A stretch of DNA of 64,000 bases from Oscillibacter sp. (lineage in GTDB: Bacteria; Bacillota; Clostridia; Oscillospirales; Oscillospiraceae), in contig JAAVYM010000083.1 of the NCBI GenBank assembly GCA_022791135.1, positions 1-64,000 on the forward strand. Reading direction: 5' to 3'. The notes beneath the pieces are model-generated. The model did no database searches. It worked only from the letters and a program-made list of their open reading frames with translations, and had not been told where the DNA came from. Both the position numbers and the translations under genes were made by a program. Shown here piece by piece: positions 44,183 to 53,136 of this stretch. The first letter of the stretch is position 1. Every line of letters begins with the position of its first letter.

Positions 44183-44968
44183 CTATTCGGTGGCCTCCAA
44201 CTCGGCGGGACAGCCGGGATAGAGCAGACGGATATGGTTCTTTTGAATTACCGGGAGGAATTCATCGGGGGGACACTCGTCCGTAACGATGCCGCTGAGA
44301 CGTTCAAAGGGAAAGAAGGAGCGCACGCCGACAAGCCCGAACTTACTGTGGTCCGCCATCAGAATCACCTGAGAGCAGCTGCTGGTGACGCTTTGTTTGA
44401 TTTCCGCCTCCTGAAACGAGTAGTTGCTTAGCCCATGGTGAACCGAAACACAGGTAGCGGATATAAAGATAGTGTGAATATTGAGCTGGGAGAGTTCATC
44501 AATCACAGTATGCCCAGAAAAGGACTGCGTGCTGTGGTTGAAGAACCCACCCAATCCGATAATATTCAAAGAGGGATATTTTGCCGCCTCGCAGAGGACG
44601 GAAAGGCTGTATGTGATGACGGTAATATTTTGTTTGAAGGACAGGCTTTCCAGGATGTGGGGGGTGGTGGAACCAGAATCCAGAAAAATGACGGTGTTGT
44701 CCTCTACCAGCGTGGCGGCCAGCGACCCAATGGACTGTTTCTCCTGGAAGTGCACAGACTTCCGCTGGGTGTAGGGTGCGGCCGAAAGTTCCTCCTCCAC
44801 CGCGATGCCGCCGTATACTTTTTTGAAGCCGCCTTTGCCAATTAAAATGGCGATATCCCGTCGGGTGGTATTGGTAGAGATGTGAAAGTTTTCGGAGATA
44901 TCCGCAATGGTTGCACTGCCTTTGTCCTGGACATACTGTTCCAAAAGCCGTAATCTCTCAATTCTCAT
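44183..44968 (-). CDS. DeoR/GlpR family transcriptional regulator of the catabolic island
   Basis: 261 residues. The N-terminal DeoR HTH: RIERLRLLEQYVQDKGSATIADISENFHISTNTTRRDIAIL. The C-terminal DeoRC sensor domain (TTPHILESL, LSLNIIGLGGFF-type region, then GL.N.SFQEAEIKQ and MADHSKFGLVGVRSF) binds a sugar phosphate; the ADHSKFG motif is diagnostic. It faces away from the ABC transporter operon and most likely represses it until a phosphorylated intermediate appears. TTTATG/CATAAA inverted halves (44968-44973, 44990-44995) lie at its own start and could be an operator. Confidence 0.9.
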   Translation of the reverse strand: MRIERLRLLEQYVQDKGSATIADISENFHISTNTTRRDIAILIGKGGFKKVYGGIAVEEELSAAPYTQRKSVHFQEKQSIGSLAATLVEDNTVIFLDSGSTTPHILESLSFKQNITVITYSLSVLCEAAKYPSLNIIGLGGFFNHSTQSFSGHTVIDELSQLNIHTIFISATCVSVHHGLSNYSFQEAEIKQSVTSSCSQVILMADHSKFGLVGVRSFFPFERLSGIVTDECPPDEFLPVIQKNHIRLLYPGCPAELEATE

Positions 44969-45224
44969 TTATGATATGTCCACCTTTTCCATAAAAGTTC
45001 TTATTATTCTATCAAGTTGGGTTTTGGATGTCAACGGCAAGGACTGTCTGAAAGACGTTCAAGAATCGACATAAAACGGAGAAAAAGTCCAGATGTTTTC
45101 AGAGTGTGCGGCCCATTCCCATCGTATCAGGGGAAATTGGCACAGAGGGTATGCTTTTCGGGAACCGTTTGCAGAAAACGGGCAACGTTCTGCGTGGGAC
45201 GGAGAATGCCGTCCCAAAGTCTGT

Positions 45225-45629
45225 CTACCCGGCTGCGTCAGAAGGTGCGGGGGAATTTTCGGAGAAGTCAATCAGCACGCGGAGGACCGTTTTGTCATCC
45301 CGGGCGCGGAGAAAAGCGCTCATGCTGTCTTCCACCGGGTAGATAGCGGAGACCAGCTTTTCCAACTGGGTGTTCAGCACTCCGGAGTTTATGAGCTTTG
45401 CCGCGGTCTGCATGCTGGACATTGTGTGGTGCCGGTCCCCCGGAGTTCTATCTCACCGTAAATGATTTTGTCAATGTCGATGGAAAACCGCGTTCCCTTG
45501 GACGGCATGCCGGTCTGGACCATCACACCACCTTTTTTAGCTGCTCCAGGCAGGTTTCGAACCCTGCCTGAAGAGAGGTGCCTCTTGAATTTCGACCTTG
45601 CCGGAGTTGGTGAGTACAAGCTTTTTCAT
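45225..45629 (-). pseudogene. Zn-dependent MDR alcohol/polyol dehydrogenase, internally deleted
   Basis: From ATG 45629 (with CCAGGAGG upstream) a medium-chain dehydrogenase begins MKKLVLTNSGKVEIQEAPL. The catalytic and most Rossmann regions are then missing, and the text jumps to the C-terminal ETCLEQLKKGGVMVQTGMPSKG... DKIIYGEIELRGTG in a second frame and MQTAAKLINSGVLNTQLEKLV ... LRVLIDFSE in a third, ending at TAG 45225-45227. It is not functional. It is related in type to the three intact MDR genes at 56.7-59.9 kb. Confidence 0.7.
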
Positions 45630-45829
45630 AATTGGATCCTCCTGGTGTTTCGGGCGCAGGCGATGATGGCAAACAGGTGAATTCTTCCAGTACCTCACCG
45701 ACCCGGGAGGGAGTCGGAACCGCTCCCGTGAAAAGCTGTTCTGCCTGGAAGAGGCGGGCTGGGACAAGAGTCGTGACGCCTATGGCAAACCACGCCTGCT
45801 TGACGGACCATCCATTTCCAGTAGGGAGG

Positions 45830-46130
45830 CTATGTGAAAAATAGAAGTGAACAGTTCTTTGCGGGTGCCAGTCTTCCGAAATTCGGTCCGGTAATCCCAG
45901 GCGGGGAAGGGGGCAAAATGATCTCAGTGACCATTTCGTCCGGCTCCAGGACGGTCTTGCGGAGCAAGGAAGAAATTAGTCAGCGGTATTTCCTGGGTAT
46001 CCCGGATGCTGGTGAGGCGTACATGGGTGTCCGGTGCCAGGAGAGGGGGTGTCGGCGCTAGGGGTGTCTGTGCAGAGATTGCCGGCCAGGGTAACCACGT
46101 CCCGAATCTGCGGGAATGCGACCCAGCCAG
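45830..46130 (-). pseudogene. Xanthine dehydrogenase-type FAD-binding subunit (XdhB/CoxM) remnant
   Basis: The minus strand reads QIRDVVTLAGNLCTDTPSADTPSP, which matches the IRN.AT.GGN.....SAD..P block of FAD subunits of molybdenum hydroxylases. In another frame follows LTSIRDTQEIPLTNFFLAP, then KTVLEPDEMVTEIILPP in a third, ending at TAG (45830-45832 on plus). At least two frameshifts. Both ends of the gene are lost. No companion molybdenum or iron-sulfur subunit is in the window. Confidence 0.55.
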
Positions 46131-46577
46131 CGGCCCGCTGAAGAAAGCGGTGAGGGTTGCTTATTTAATAAAGAACTCTACTGGACGTTGGTGAGCGCTG
46201 CCAGCGCAGTGCCGCGCTCTGCCAAAAGAGCCAAAGCCTGGTCATGAGACTGGAGACAGGAACACTCTTTGACTCTCATCGCTTTTGACCAGTCTATTTG
46301 GTCGGCCTAACGCTCTTTTCCTTATTGAAGCAGGAAGTGTGCAGCAATAATTTTGGTTAAGTGATGATGTATTTTTGAGATAAATTGGGAAAAAATCGCA
46401 GAAATGGCGTGACGGACACACGAGCTTATCAAAAGTATACCAATTTAATTTTGGATTGTCAATCAAAAGATTAGAAATAGGAAAATTTTATGGTAATTAA
46501 TGAGTATTTTGTGAGATTCTTAAAAGTCTGCACAAAAAAATTGGGCATATTATGCGCGAAAACAAGCAGGAGACTTC
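46131..46577. other. AT-rich regulatory stretch upstream of the ABC operon
   Basis: No coding frame of quality. The base composition is strikingly AT-rich compared with both flanks. It leads into the two promoter-like elements at 46578 and 46686 and may hold operator or curvature elements; none is identified with confidence. Confidence 0.4.
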
Positions 46578-46606
46578 TTGACTTTCCCAATGAAAGGTGA
46601 TATTTT
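46578..46606 (+). promoter_or_regulatory. Distal promoter candidate of the catabolic operon
   Basis: TTGACT at 46578-46583, a 17-bp spacer and TATTTT at 46601-46606, 220 bp upstream of the binding protein gene. Confidence 0.45.
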
Positions 46607-46685
46607 AAACACAGAAAGTCAATTCTACGACATGTTTTTTGCGAGAGTGACCTATTTCTACTGTTTTTAAAATTTGCGACAAGAA

Positions 46686-46714
46686 TTGACGTATTTTTTA
46701 CCTTTGTCATAAAT
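46686..46714 (+). promoter_or_regulatory. Proximal promoter candidate of the catabolic operon
   Basis: TTGACG at 46686-46691, a 17-bp spacer and ATAAAT at 46709-46714. The CATAAA half-site also seen in the deoR-type promoter overlaps the -10 region (46708-46713), consistent with repression by that regulator. Confidence 0.55.
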
Positions 46715-46825
46715 TGATTGGGTAAAAAATGGTTATATTATGGAAGATTTGGAGGAAAGAGCCAGATTTCCGTATATTTCCATCTCGCCCGCAATTCATG
46801 AAATATTCGAAATGGAGGAAGACTG

Positions 46826-48010
46826 ATGAAAAAGATTTGGAGTGTGCTGCTTTGCCTGACCATGATCCTCTCTCTGGCCGCCTGCGGAAATGGAAAGTCG
46901 ACTGAGGGGACAAATAACCCGCCTCAGACCGACCAGTCTGGAGAACCCGCGCAGTCTGACGACGCAAACGCCCCCAAGACCAGCGGATTGAAAATTGCCT
47001 ATTCCGTGGGCTATGTGGGCAACGCTTGGCGCAGCCAGCATGTGGCCAGCCTGGAGGAGGCCGCCGAAGCCTATAAGGCCGACGGCACCATCGCCGAATT
47101 CCAGGTGGTCTCCGCCGACAACGACAGTACGACCCAGATCAGCCAGTGCAACGCCATGCTGGCGGAGGGCCTGGACGCCCTGCTGATCTGCGCGGTTTCT
47201 CCTACGACGCTGACCTCGGTTGTTGAAACCGCCAAGGAAATGGGAACGCTGGTCGTCATCGCCAATGACCCTGCCGTTTACGAGGGAACCTACTGCGTGG
47301 TCAACAACGCTTATAAGTATTCCATGCTGTACAACCGCTGGTTTGCTACCCAGGTGGACGAGGGAGCCGGCGTGGTTTATATCAGCGGCAACCCCGGAAA
47401 CGGCACAGACATGATCCGCGACCAGGCCGTGTATGACGCCATTGAGCAGTACAAGTGGAACCTGCTGGCGGAGGCCCCCGGCAAGCGGAACCAGGCCGAG
47501 GCGCAGACCGTTATGACCACGTTCCTCTCCGCGTATCCCAATATCGAGGGCGTTCTCTGCCAGAACGTTACCACGGAGGGCATCATCAACGCCTACAAGA
47601 CCGTCGGTAAGGATCTGCCTCCTGTCTGCGGTGACAACGTTCTGAGCACGGTCCGCATGTGGGGCGAGCTGGGCGACTATGAGACCATCGGCGTGACAAA
47701 CTCGCCTGCCGTTTCTGCCGCCGCACTGCACTTCGCTGTGCTGATGCTGCAGGGCTATGAGCTGAAGGACGATGCGCTGACTGCCAATCCCCTGGACGAC
47801 TCCCTTATCAATGCGGTCCAGGTGGATCCCCCGGTGGCGATCACCCTGGACGGCACCCTGCCCGACGACATTATGGCGGACTATCCTCTGTTGACCGTCC
47901 TGTCCCGGGACGAGGCTCTGGAGATGTATAAGGATGAGGCGGACACCTATACGCCGGACAACGCCATGTCCCGTGAGGATGTCCTGAACACCTGGTTCAA
48001 AGCGTCATAA
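46826..48010 (+). CDS. Sugar ABC transporter substrate-binding lipoprotein
   Basis: 394 residues. The signal peptide ends in a lipobox (LSLAACG), followed by a Thr/Pro/Gln-rich linker. The mature part is a periplasmic-binding-protein type I (ribose/galactose class) fold: LKIAYSVGYVGNAWRSQH, FQVVSADNDSTTQISQC, GLDALLICAVSP, VYISGNPGNGTD and YPNIEGVLCQNVTTEGI. It captures a monosaccharide, polyol or sugar acid and feeds the ATPase and permeases encoded next. GGAGGAAG precedes ATG 46826. Ligand unknown. Confidence 0.9.
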   Translation: MKKIWSVLLCLTMILSLAACGNGKSTEGTNNPPQTDQSGEPAQSDDANAPKTSGLKIAYSVGYVGNAWRSQHVASLEEAAEAYKADGTIAEFQVVSADNDSTTQISQCNAMLAEGLDALLICAVSPTTLTSVVETAKEMGTLVVIANDPAVYEGTYCVVNNAYKYSMLYNRWFATQVDEGAGVVYISGNPGNGTDMIRDQAVYDAIEQYKWNLLAEAPGKRNQAEAQTVMTTFLSAYPNIEGVLCQNVTTEGIINAYKTVGKDLPPVCGDNVLSTVRMWGELGDYETIGVTNSPAVSAAALHFAVLMLQGYELKDDALTANPLDDSLINAVQVDPPVAITLDGTLPDDIMADYPLLTVLSRDEALEMYKDEADTYTPDNAMSREDVLNTWFKAS

Positions 48011-48144
48011 CCGGGCTGTCATGGATGGAGTCCCCCAAATAGGCAAGCTATAGTACTGCCGGCCCGGAGTTTGTATAAAAAACGAGGCTTTGACGCTTTT
48101 TGTACGGACTCTGGGGGCTGGCGGCAACGGTAGATGGTTCCGTT

Positions 48145-48430
48145 ATGAAGAGACTGCTCTGAACAGTATTGTGTGCTCTTCTGGTGTTATCCCTGGCCGC
48201 GTGCGGCAGTGAAAGACAGAACTCCCAGACAGAGGAGCCGGATTTCAGTGCGACTGCGCCGTCCGAAGGAGCAGGGAACGAGGCCAAGGCCAGCAGTCTG
48301 AAGATTGCGTGTTCCATCGGCTATGTGGGCAACGCATAGCGCAGCCAGCTGGTATTACGCGAGGACACCTATATCCCGGATGGCCCATGTCCCGGGAGGA
48401 GGCCATCAAGACCAGGTTTAAAGAGAAGTA
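48145..48430 (+). pseudogene. Truncated second copy of the substrate-binding protein
   Basis: From ATG 48145 a signal peptide (with an in-frame TGA at 48160), lipobox LSLAACG, an acidic linker and then SSLKIACSIGYVGNA-stop-RSQL parallel the first copy at 46826. The text then jumps to REDTYIPDGPMSREEAIKTRFKEK in another frame, which corresponds to the C-terminal YTPDNAMSREDVLNTWFK of the first copy. The middle of the gene is deleted. Two Trp-like codons have become stops (TGA, TAG). A tandem paralog that decayed. Confidence 0.8.
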
Positions 48431-48496
48431 CCGTTGCGGATCTGCGCTGGACCTTCCCAGAAGAGCGGGGGAGCGTTTCACAGGAGGGAGCCGCAA

Positions 48497-48537
48497 AGCC
48501 GCCGGCCTCTGCGGTATGTGCCGCGGGGCCGGCGGCT
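48497..48537 (+). other. Strong hairpin between binding-protein and ATPase genes
   Basis: An 11-bp perfect outer stem (48497-48507 / 48527-48537) with an inner CTGCGG/CCGCGG-type stem. No T-run follows. Its place between the lipoprotein gene and the ATPase suggests partial attenuation or an mRNA end stabiliser that lets the binding protein be made in excess, as in other ABC operons. Confidence 0.6.
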
Positions 48538-48630
48538 GACGGAACGAACGAACGCTCTCGCGCCGCCCCGGAATCGCTGCCGCAGATGGGTGAGGCTTAC
48601 GGGCGGCAAAGCATGTAAGGAGTCAAACTT

Positions 48631-50130
48631 ATGAGTTTACGCTGTGAATCGATCAGCAAGCACTACGGTTCGGTCATTGCGCTGGAAGATGCCTCCATTG
48701 AAGTGGAAAGAGGGGAGATCCGCGCTTTGCTGGGCGGAAACGGCTCCGGAAAAAGTACATTGGCAAAGGTGATCGGCGGTATTATCACCAAGAATTCCGG
48801 AAAGGTGGAGCTGGATGGGACGGAGGTCCACTTCGAATCGCCCCTGGAGGCAAAGAAGCATGGCGTTGTGGTGGCATCCCAAGAACTCAGCCTGTTTCAC
48901 AATCTGACCGTAGAGGAAAATATCTGTGCCTGTTCCCTGCCTAAGAAATTCGGCGCAACGCTTGATCGCAAGAAAATGCGCCAGATGACGCTGGATGTGC
49001 TGGACAAGTTAGAGCTGCGCAGCATCATTGATGTGCCGATGCGGGACCTCCCCGCGAACCAGAAATACATGGTGGAGTTTGCGAAAACGCTGGTCCAGCA
49101 GCCACGTGTGCTGATTCTCGACGAGATCACCTCGCCGCTTTATAAGGAAGACGTCCAAATCATAAAGCGCGTGATGTACGAGCTGCGGGACGCGGGTTGT
49201 ATCATTCTCTTCATCTCCCACCGGATGCACGAGCTGTTTGACATCTGCGATTCCGTTACGGTTATGAAAAACGGCGTCACGCTGTCTACCCACCGGATTC
49301 ATGAGACAAATGAATATCAGCTGCTCTCGCAGATGACGGGAATCAGCGAGGAGGAGCTGGAGCGCCGGAACCATGCGCTGAAAATGGGCGTTGAGGAGAC
49401 AGGGAAGGAACGGGACGACCGGACAATACTGTTGGACGTGCAGGGGATGAGGCTGAAGACTTTTGACACGGAAGTGAGCTTCACAGTCCGGGAGGGCGAC
49501 TTCGTGGGTCTGGCGGGCCTTCAGGGTCATGGCCAGTCCGACCTAATCCGTCAACTCTACGGCCTGAACGGCCATACCTCCTACGCGTTCCGAGGTAAGA
49601 CATTCGAGTGTGCTTCCGCACAGAAGGCGGTAAAGAGCGACATGGCCTTCCTCTCCGGGGACCGCACTGGCGAGGGAATTTATCCGGACCGCTCCATTGC
49701 CGAAAATCTAAAAAGCGTCGGAAATCTGGTGGTAAAAAAACCGATTAAGAAGGCCACAGATGTTTTGACCGCTTATGGGGTGAAGTACAACGGTCTGCCA
49801 AACCTGAAGATTACGTCCCTATCCGGAGGCAATCAGCAAAAAGTCGTGGTGGCCCGGTGGCTGGCGACGGATCCGAAGCTACTGCTGGCGGACGACCCCA
49901 CAAAGGGCATCGACGTTCAGGCGCGCTACGACCTGCACCGCTCCTTTATTGATTTGGCAAACCGGGGTTCCGGCGTTGTGATGGTGTCCAGCGACGACGA
50001 GGAACTGGTGGAACTGTGCCGTATGACCCCAAATTCCCGCGTCATTATCATGTATGAAGGTCATATTTCCAAGGTTTTGACCGGTGATGACATCACGGTT
50101 GAAAATATCATCGCCTATTCGTTTAACTAG
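48631..50130 (+). CDS. Sugar ABC transporter ATP-binding protein, RbsA/MglA type (two NBDs)
   Basis: 499 residues, two nucleotide-binding domains. NBD1: LLGGNGSGKSTLAKVIGGI (Walker A), VASQELSLFHNLTVEENI, an unusually weak signature (DLPANQKYMVEFAKTL) and LILDEITSPLY (Walker B). NBD2: degenerate Walker A (GLAGLQGHGQSDLIRQLYG), LSGGNQQKVVVARWLA signature and LLLADDPTKGIDV. Asymmetry of this sort is normal in monosaccharide importers. It energises import through the two permeases. TAAGGAG lies upstream of ATG 48631. Confidence 0.92.
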   Translation: MSLRCESISKHYGSVIALEDASIEVERGEIRALLGGNGSGKSTLAKVIGGIITKNSGKVELDGTEVHFESPLEAKKHGVVVASQELSLFHNLTVEENICACSLPKKFGATLDRKKMRQMTLDVLDKLELRSIIDVPMRDLPANQKYMVEFAKTLVQQPRVLILDEITSPLYKEDVQIIKRVMYELRDAGCIILFISHRMHELFDICDSVTVMKNGVTLSTHRIHETNEYQLLSQMTGISEEELERRNHALKMGVEETGKERDDRTILLDVQGMRLKTFDTEVSFTVREGDFVGLAGLQGHGQSDLIRQLYGLNGHTSYAFRGKTFECASAQKAVKSDMAFLSGDRTGEGIYPDRSIAENLKSVGNLVVKKPIKKATDVLTAYGVKYNGLPNLKITSLSGGNQQKVVVARWLATDPKLLLADDPTKGIDVQARYDLHRSFIDLANRGSGVVMVSSDDEELVELCRMTPNSRVIIMYEGHISKVLTGDDITVENIIAYSFN

Positions 50131-50146
50131 CGCGGGGAGGAACGGA

Positions 50147-51145
50147 ATGAAAGATAAAATTAAAAAAATCGGAAAATGGTCGTCTCTTCCGGCGATTGTG
50201 CTGTTGGCGGTGCTGTTTGCATACAACGGCATTTTGAACCCCGGGTTTTTCAAAAAAACCACATTTTTTACTTTCCTGCTCTCCAGTACGCCCATGGTGT
50301 GCATTGTGATCGGCGTGTGCACGTGTAAGATTGTCGGCGGTATTGACATTTCACTTGGAAACCTGCTGAGCCTGATCAATGTCACCATGGCTTACCTGTT
50401 CAGCAGCACCGATATGGCGGCGCCGCTGATTATCCTGATTGGCCTGTTGATTGGCCTGGGCGGCGGTTTGCTGAATGGCATTTGTATCGGTGTGCTGCGG
50501 GTGAATCCTCTGCTGGCGACATTTGCCACCAGCTCTGTTTACTGGGGGCTGGCACTGTGGATTATGCCGACGCCCGGAGGATACGGCGTCCCGCGGGAGC
50601 TGATCTCCTTCGTTAACCGGACCCATTTCGGCATTTTGCCCACGGCGGTGATTGCCTTGGCAATCCTGGTGATTCTCTGGCTGGTATACATGAAGAGCAT
50701 CTACGGCATCTCGATTTACGGAATTGGCGGCAATGAGCAAAGCGCCTATGTCTCCGGCATGAACGTCGCCCAGGGCAAGGTTTTGGCCCACGTGTTTGGT
50801 GGCTTCTGCGCTTTTGTGGGCGGGTTGGTGGCTACCGGTTTGATTGCCTCCGGCGACCCCAATATCGGCACCGAGTTCAGCCTGAAGGCTGTGACGGCGG
50901 TTGTAATCGGCGGCGTGGCGCTGAGCGGCGGAGAGGGCGACGTCTGGGGCGCACTGGCTGGCGGCTTCTTCCTGAGCACGATTTTGATCGCGATCATCAG
51001 CTCCAAGGTTCCCACATTCGCGCAGAATTTCGCAAACTATTCCATCATGCTCTGCGGCTTGGTTCTGGCGGTGGTGATCAAACTCGGCGCAGAGTACTAT
51101 CGGACCCGCGCCAAAAGAAAGCAGTCCGAGGAGGTGCGGCCATGA
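50147..51145 (+). CDS. Sugar ABC transporter permease 1 (RbsC/XylH type)
   Basis: 332 residues and about ten helices. The BPD_transp_2 fold is recognised by GGIDISLGNLLSLINV near residue 65, LRVNPLLATFATSSVYWGL, GISIYGIGGNEQSAYVSGMNV (cytosolic coupling segment) and VIGGVALSGGEGDVWGALAGG. It forms half of the membrane channel together with the next gene. GGGGAGGA precedes ATG 50147. Its stop overlaps the start of permease 2 (ATGA). Confidence 0.92.
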   Translation: MKDKIKKIGKWSSLPAIVLLAVLFAYNGILNPGFFKKTTFFTFLLSSTPMVCIVIGVCTCKIVGGIDISLGNLLSLINVTMAYLFSSTDMAAPLIILIGLLIGLGGGLLNGICIGVLRVNPLLATFATSSVYWGLALWIMPTPGGYGVPRELISFVNRTHFGILPTAVIALAILVILWLVYMKSIYGISIYGIGGNEQSAYVSGMNVAQGKVLAHVFGGFCAFVGGLVATGLIASGDPNIGTEFSLKAVTAVVIGGVALSGGEGDVWGALAGGFFLSTILIAIISSKVPTFAQNFANYSIMLCGLVLAVVIKLGAEYYRTRAKRKQSEEVRP

Positions 51146-52110
51146 ACAAGCAGGCCTTGGCGAAAAGCGTCTATTCCAAGTTCAAAGACTACATTCCGGC
51201 AGCGGGTGCCATTGTGGCTCTGGGACTGATCAGCACCATCTTGATTGATGGTTTTATGAACGCAAACAACATTGGCGCCATTTTGCTGCGGGCCAGCGTC
51301 CTCGCCATTGTCGCCATGGGTGTGACTTTTGTCGTCACGGCGGGAGATAGCGGCCTGGACCTCTCCACCGGATCGCTGATGGTGGTCGGCGCTATGGTGG
51401 GGCCGAACCTGCGCTTCGGCGGGCAGGAGTCTCTGATCTTGAGCTTTCTTGTGGTTATGGTGATCGGCATGCTGATCGGATGTGTCAACGGCGTTGGGAT
51501 CTACTACCTGAAGATTCCCGCGCTGGTGATGACCATGGCTATGAATGGCCTTGTAACAGGCTTTTGTATCCTGCTGACCAGATCGCAGCTGACTGTGAAT
51601 CTGCCTGCAAAATTGGTGGCGTTGAACGACGTGGTGGTGGAACCTTTCCGGAAGATGACGCTGCTGGTGGCGGTGGTGATGATCCTGCTGCAGCTGATGC
51701 TGACAAAGAGCAAATTTGGCCAGATGCTGCAGCTGACCGGCAACAACCGTCAGGCGGCTCGCCTAAACGGAATCCCTGTGGCGGCCATTGCCGTGGGCGT
51801 TTACGGCATCAGCTCCGCCATGGCGGCGGTGGGCGGCGTGCTACTGGCCGGGTACACAGGACTTGTCCACATCGACATGACCGCCGAGTATCCCATGCAG
51901 GCCATGGCAGCTGTGATCATCGGCGGCACCCATGCCGCCGGCGGCGTGGGGAGCTTCGTGGGCAGCGTCATGGGTGCGATTGTGCTGACGCTTCTCAACA
52001 GCGTGCTTTTGGCGTTCAACATGCCCGCCGGGGCGAGAACTTTTATACAGGGTCTGGTGCTCCTGGGGGTGCTGATTATCAATAACCGCTCGGCAAAGCT
52101 TCGCCAGTGA
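51142..52110 (+). CDS. Sugar ABC transporter permease 2 (RbsC/XylH type)
   Basis: 322 residues, BPD_transp_2 fold. VTAGDSGLDLSTGSLMVVGAM, LKIPALVMTMAMNGLVTGF, GQMLQLTGNNRQAARLNGIPV and AAVIIGGTHAAGGVGSFVGSV are the usual motifs. Two different permease genes here imply a heterodimeric channel. ATG 51142 overlaps the permease 1 stop. Confidence 0.92.
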   Translation: MNKQALAKSVYSKFKDYIPAAGAIVALGLISTILIDGFMNANNIGAILLRASVLAIVAMGVTFVVTAGDSGLDLSTGSLMVVGAMVGPNLRFGGQESLILSFLVVMVIGMLIGCVNGVGIYYLKIPALVMTMAMNGLVTGFCILLTRSQLTVNLPAKLVALNDVVVEPFRKMTLLVAVVMILLQLMLTKSKFGQMLQLTGNNRQAARLNGIPVAAIAVGVYGISSAMAAVGGVLLAGYTGLVHIDMTAEYPMQAMAAVIIGGTHAAGGVGSFVGSVMGAIVLTLLNSVLLAFNMPAGARTFIQGLVLLGVLIINNRSAKLRQ

Positions 52111-52149
52111 CACCCCGGCAGTGTATTTCGGGAAGAAGGAGCGTCATTT

Positions 52150-53136
52150 ATGCTCATAATTGATGCGCACAGCCACTTTTTGCCGGATACAGTGATCGAT
52201 CACATCCGCAAGCACAAGGACCGCTTCCGCTCGGCAATCGTGGTAAAAGATGGGCGGGAGTTTGTGTGGGATTACGCCGGCGCCCTGTATCCACTTTATC
52301 GCGAGTATTACGATGCTGGCGCGAAGATTGCCGATTTGGACAAAATGGGCATTGATATGGCGGGGCTGCCCCTGGTGCCGAACGCGTATTACTACTGGAT
52401 CGAGCCGGAGGCGGCCTTGGAAATCCACCGGATGAGCAACGATTGGGTGTCGGACTTCTGCGCGGCGCGCCCTGGGCGCTTTCGGGGAATGATCAGCGTT
52501 CCCATGCAGGATCCCGGTTTGGCCCTGCAGGAGCTGCGCCGGGGCCATGAGGCCCTGGGCATGAACGCGCTGGCCATCGCGCCCATGATCAACGAGACCC
52601 ATCTGGACGCGGAGGCGTTTTACCCCATCTACGAATACTGTGCCGACCACGGCGTCCTGCTGCACCTGCACCCATGCTTTCCCAGGTGCAAGGAGGAGCT
52701 AACCTCGTATTACAACATAAACCTGGTGGGAAATGTTTACCAGACCAGCCTGGGACTCAACCACTTGATCTTCGGCGGTATTTTTGAGAAATACCCCGGC
52801 CTGCAAGTCTTTGCCTCCCACGGCGGCGGGTACTTCCCCTATCAGATGGGACGGCTGCGGCATGGATATTCCGTCCGAGAAGAGCCGCATGCCCACATTT
52901 CAAAATCCCCGGAGCAGTACGCGGGCCACCTTTATTTCGACACGATTACCCATTGGACCGCGGCGCTTCAATTCCTGACGGATCAGTTCGGAAGCGACCA
53001 CGTGATGATCGGTACGGACTACCCCTTTGACATGGGGGACTACCAGCCGGTGGAGCATGTAGAGGCGCTGAGGCTGACCGCCCAGGAGCGAAAGAATATC
53101 TTTGGTGAAAATGCGGCGAAGCTGTTCCGGATTTGA
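52150..53136 (+). CDS. Amidohydrolase (COG2159, TIM-barrel metal hydrolase) of unknown substrate
   Basis: 328 residues. IIDAHSHFLPDTVID supplies the N-terminal HxH-type metal site, VLLHLHPCF a second His, VFASHGGGYFPYQMGRLRHGY a third and MIGTDYPFDMG the catalytic Asp. This is the amidohydrolase_2/ACMSD-like family: decarboxylases and lactonases. In a sugar island it most likely hydrolyses a lactone or C-C bond; no substrate is proven. AAGAAGGAG precedes ATG 52150. The kinase starts within its last codons (TTGA). Confidence 0.85.
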   Translation: MLIIDAHSHFLPDTVIDHIRKHKDRFRSAIVVKDGREFVWDYAGALYPLYREYYDAGAKIADLDKMGIDMAGLPLVPNAYYYWIEPEAALEIHRMSNDWVSDFCAARPGRFRGMISVPMQDPGLALQELRRGHEALGMNALAIAPMINETHLDAEAFYPIYEYCADHGVLLHLHPCFPRCKEELTSYYNINLVGNVYQTSLGLNHLIFGGIFEKYPGLQVFASHGGGYFPYQMGRLRHGYSVREEPHAHISKSPEQYAGHLYFDTITHWTAALQFLTDQFGSDHVMIGTDYPFDMGDYQPVEHVEALRLTAQERKNIFGENAAKLFRI

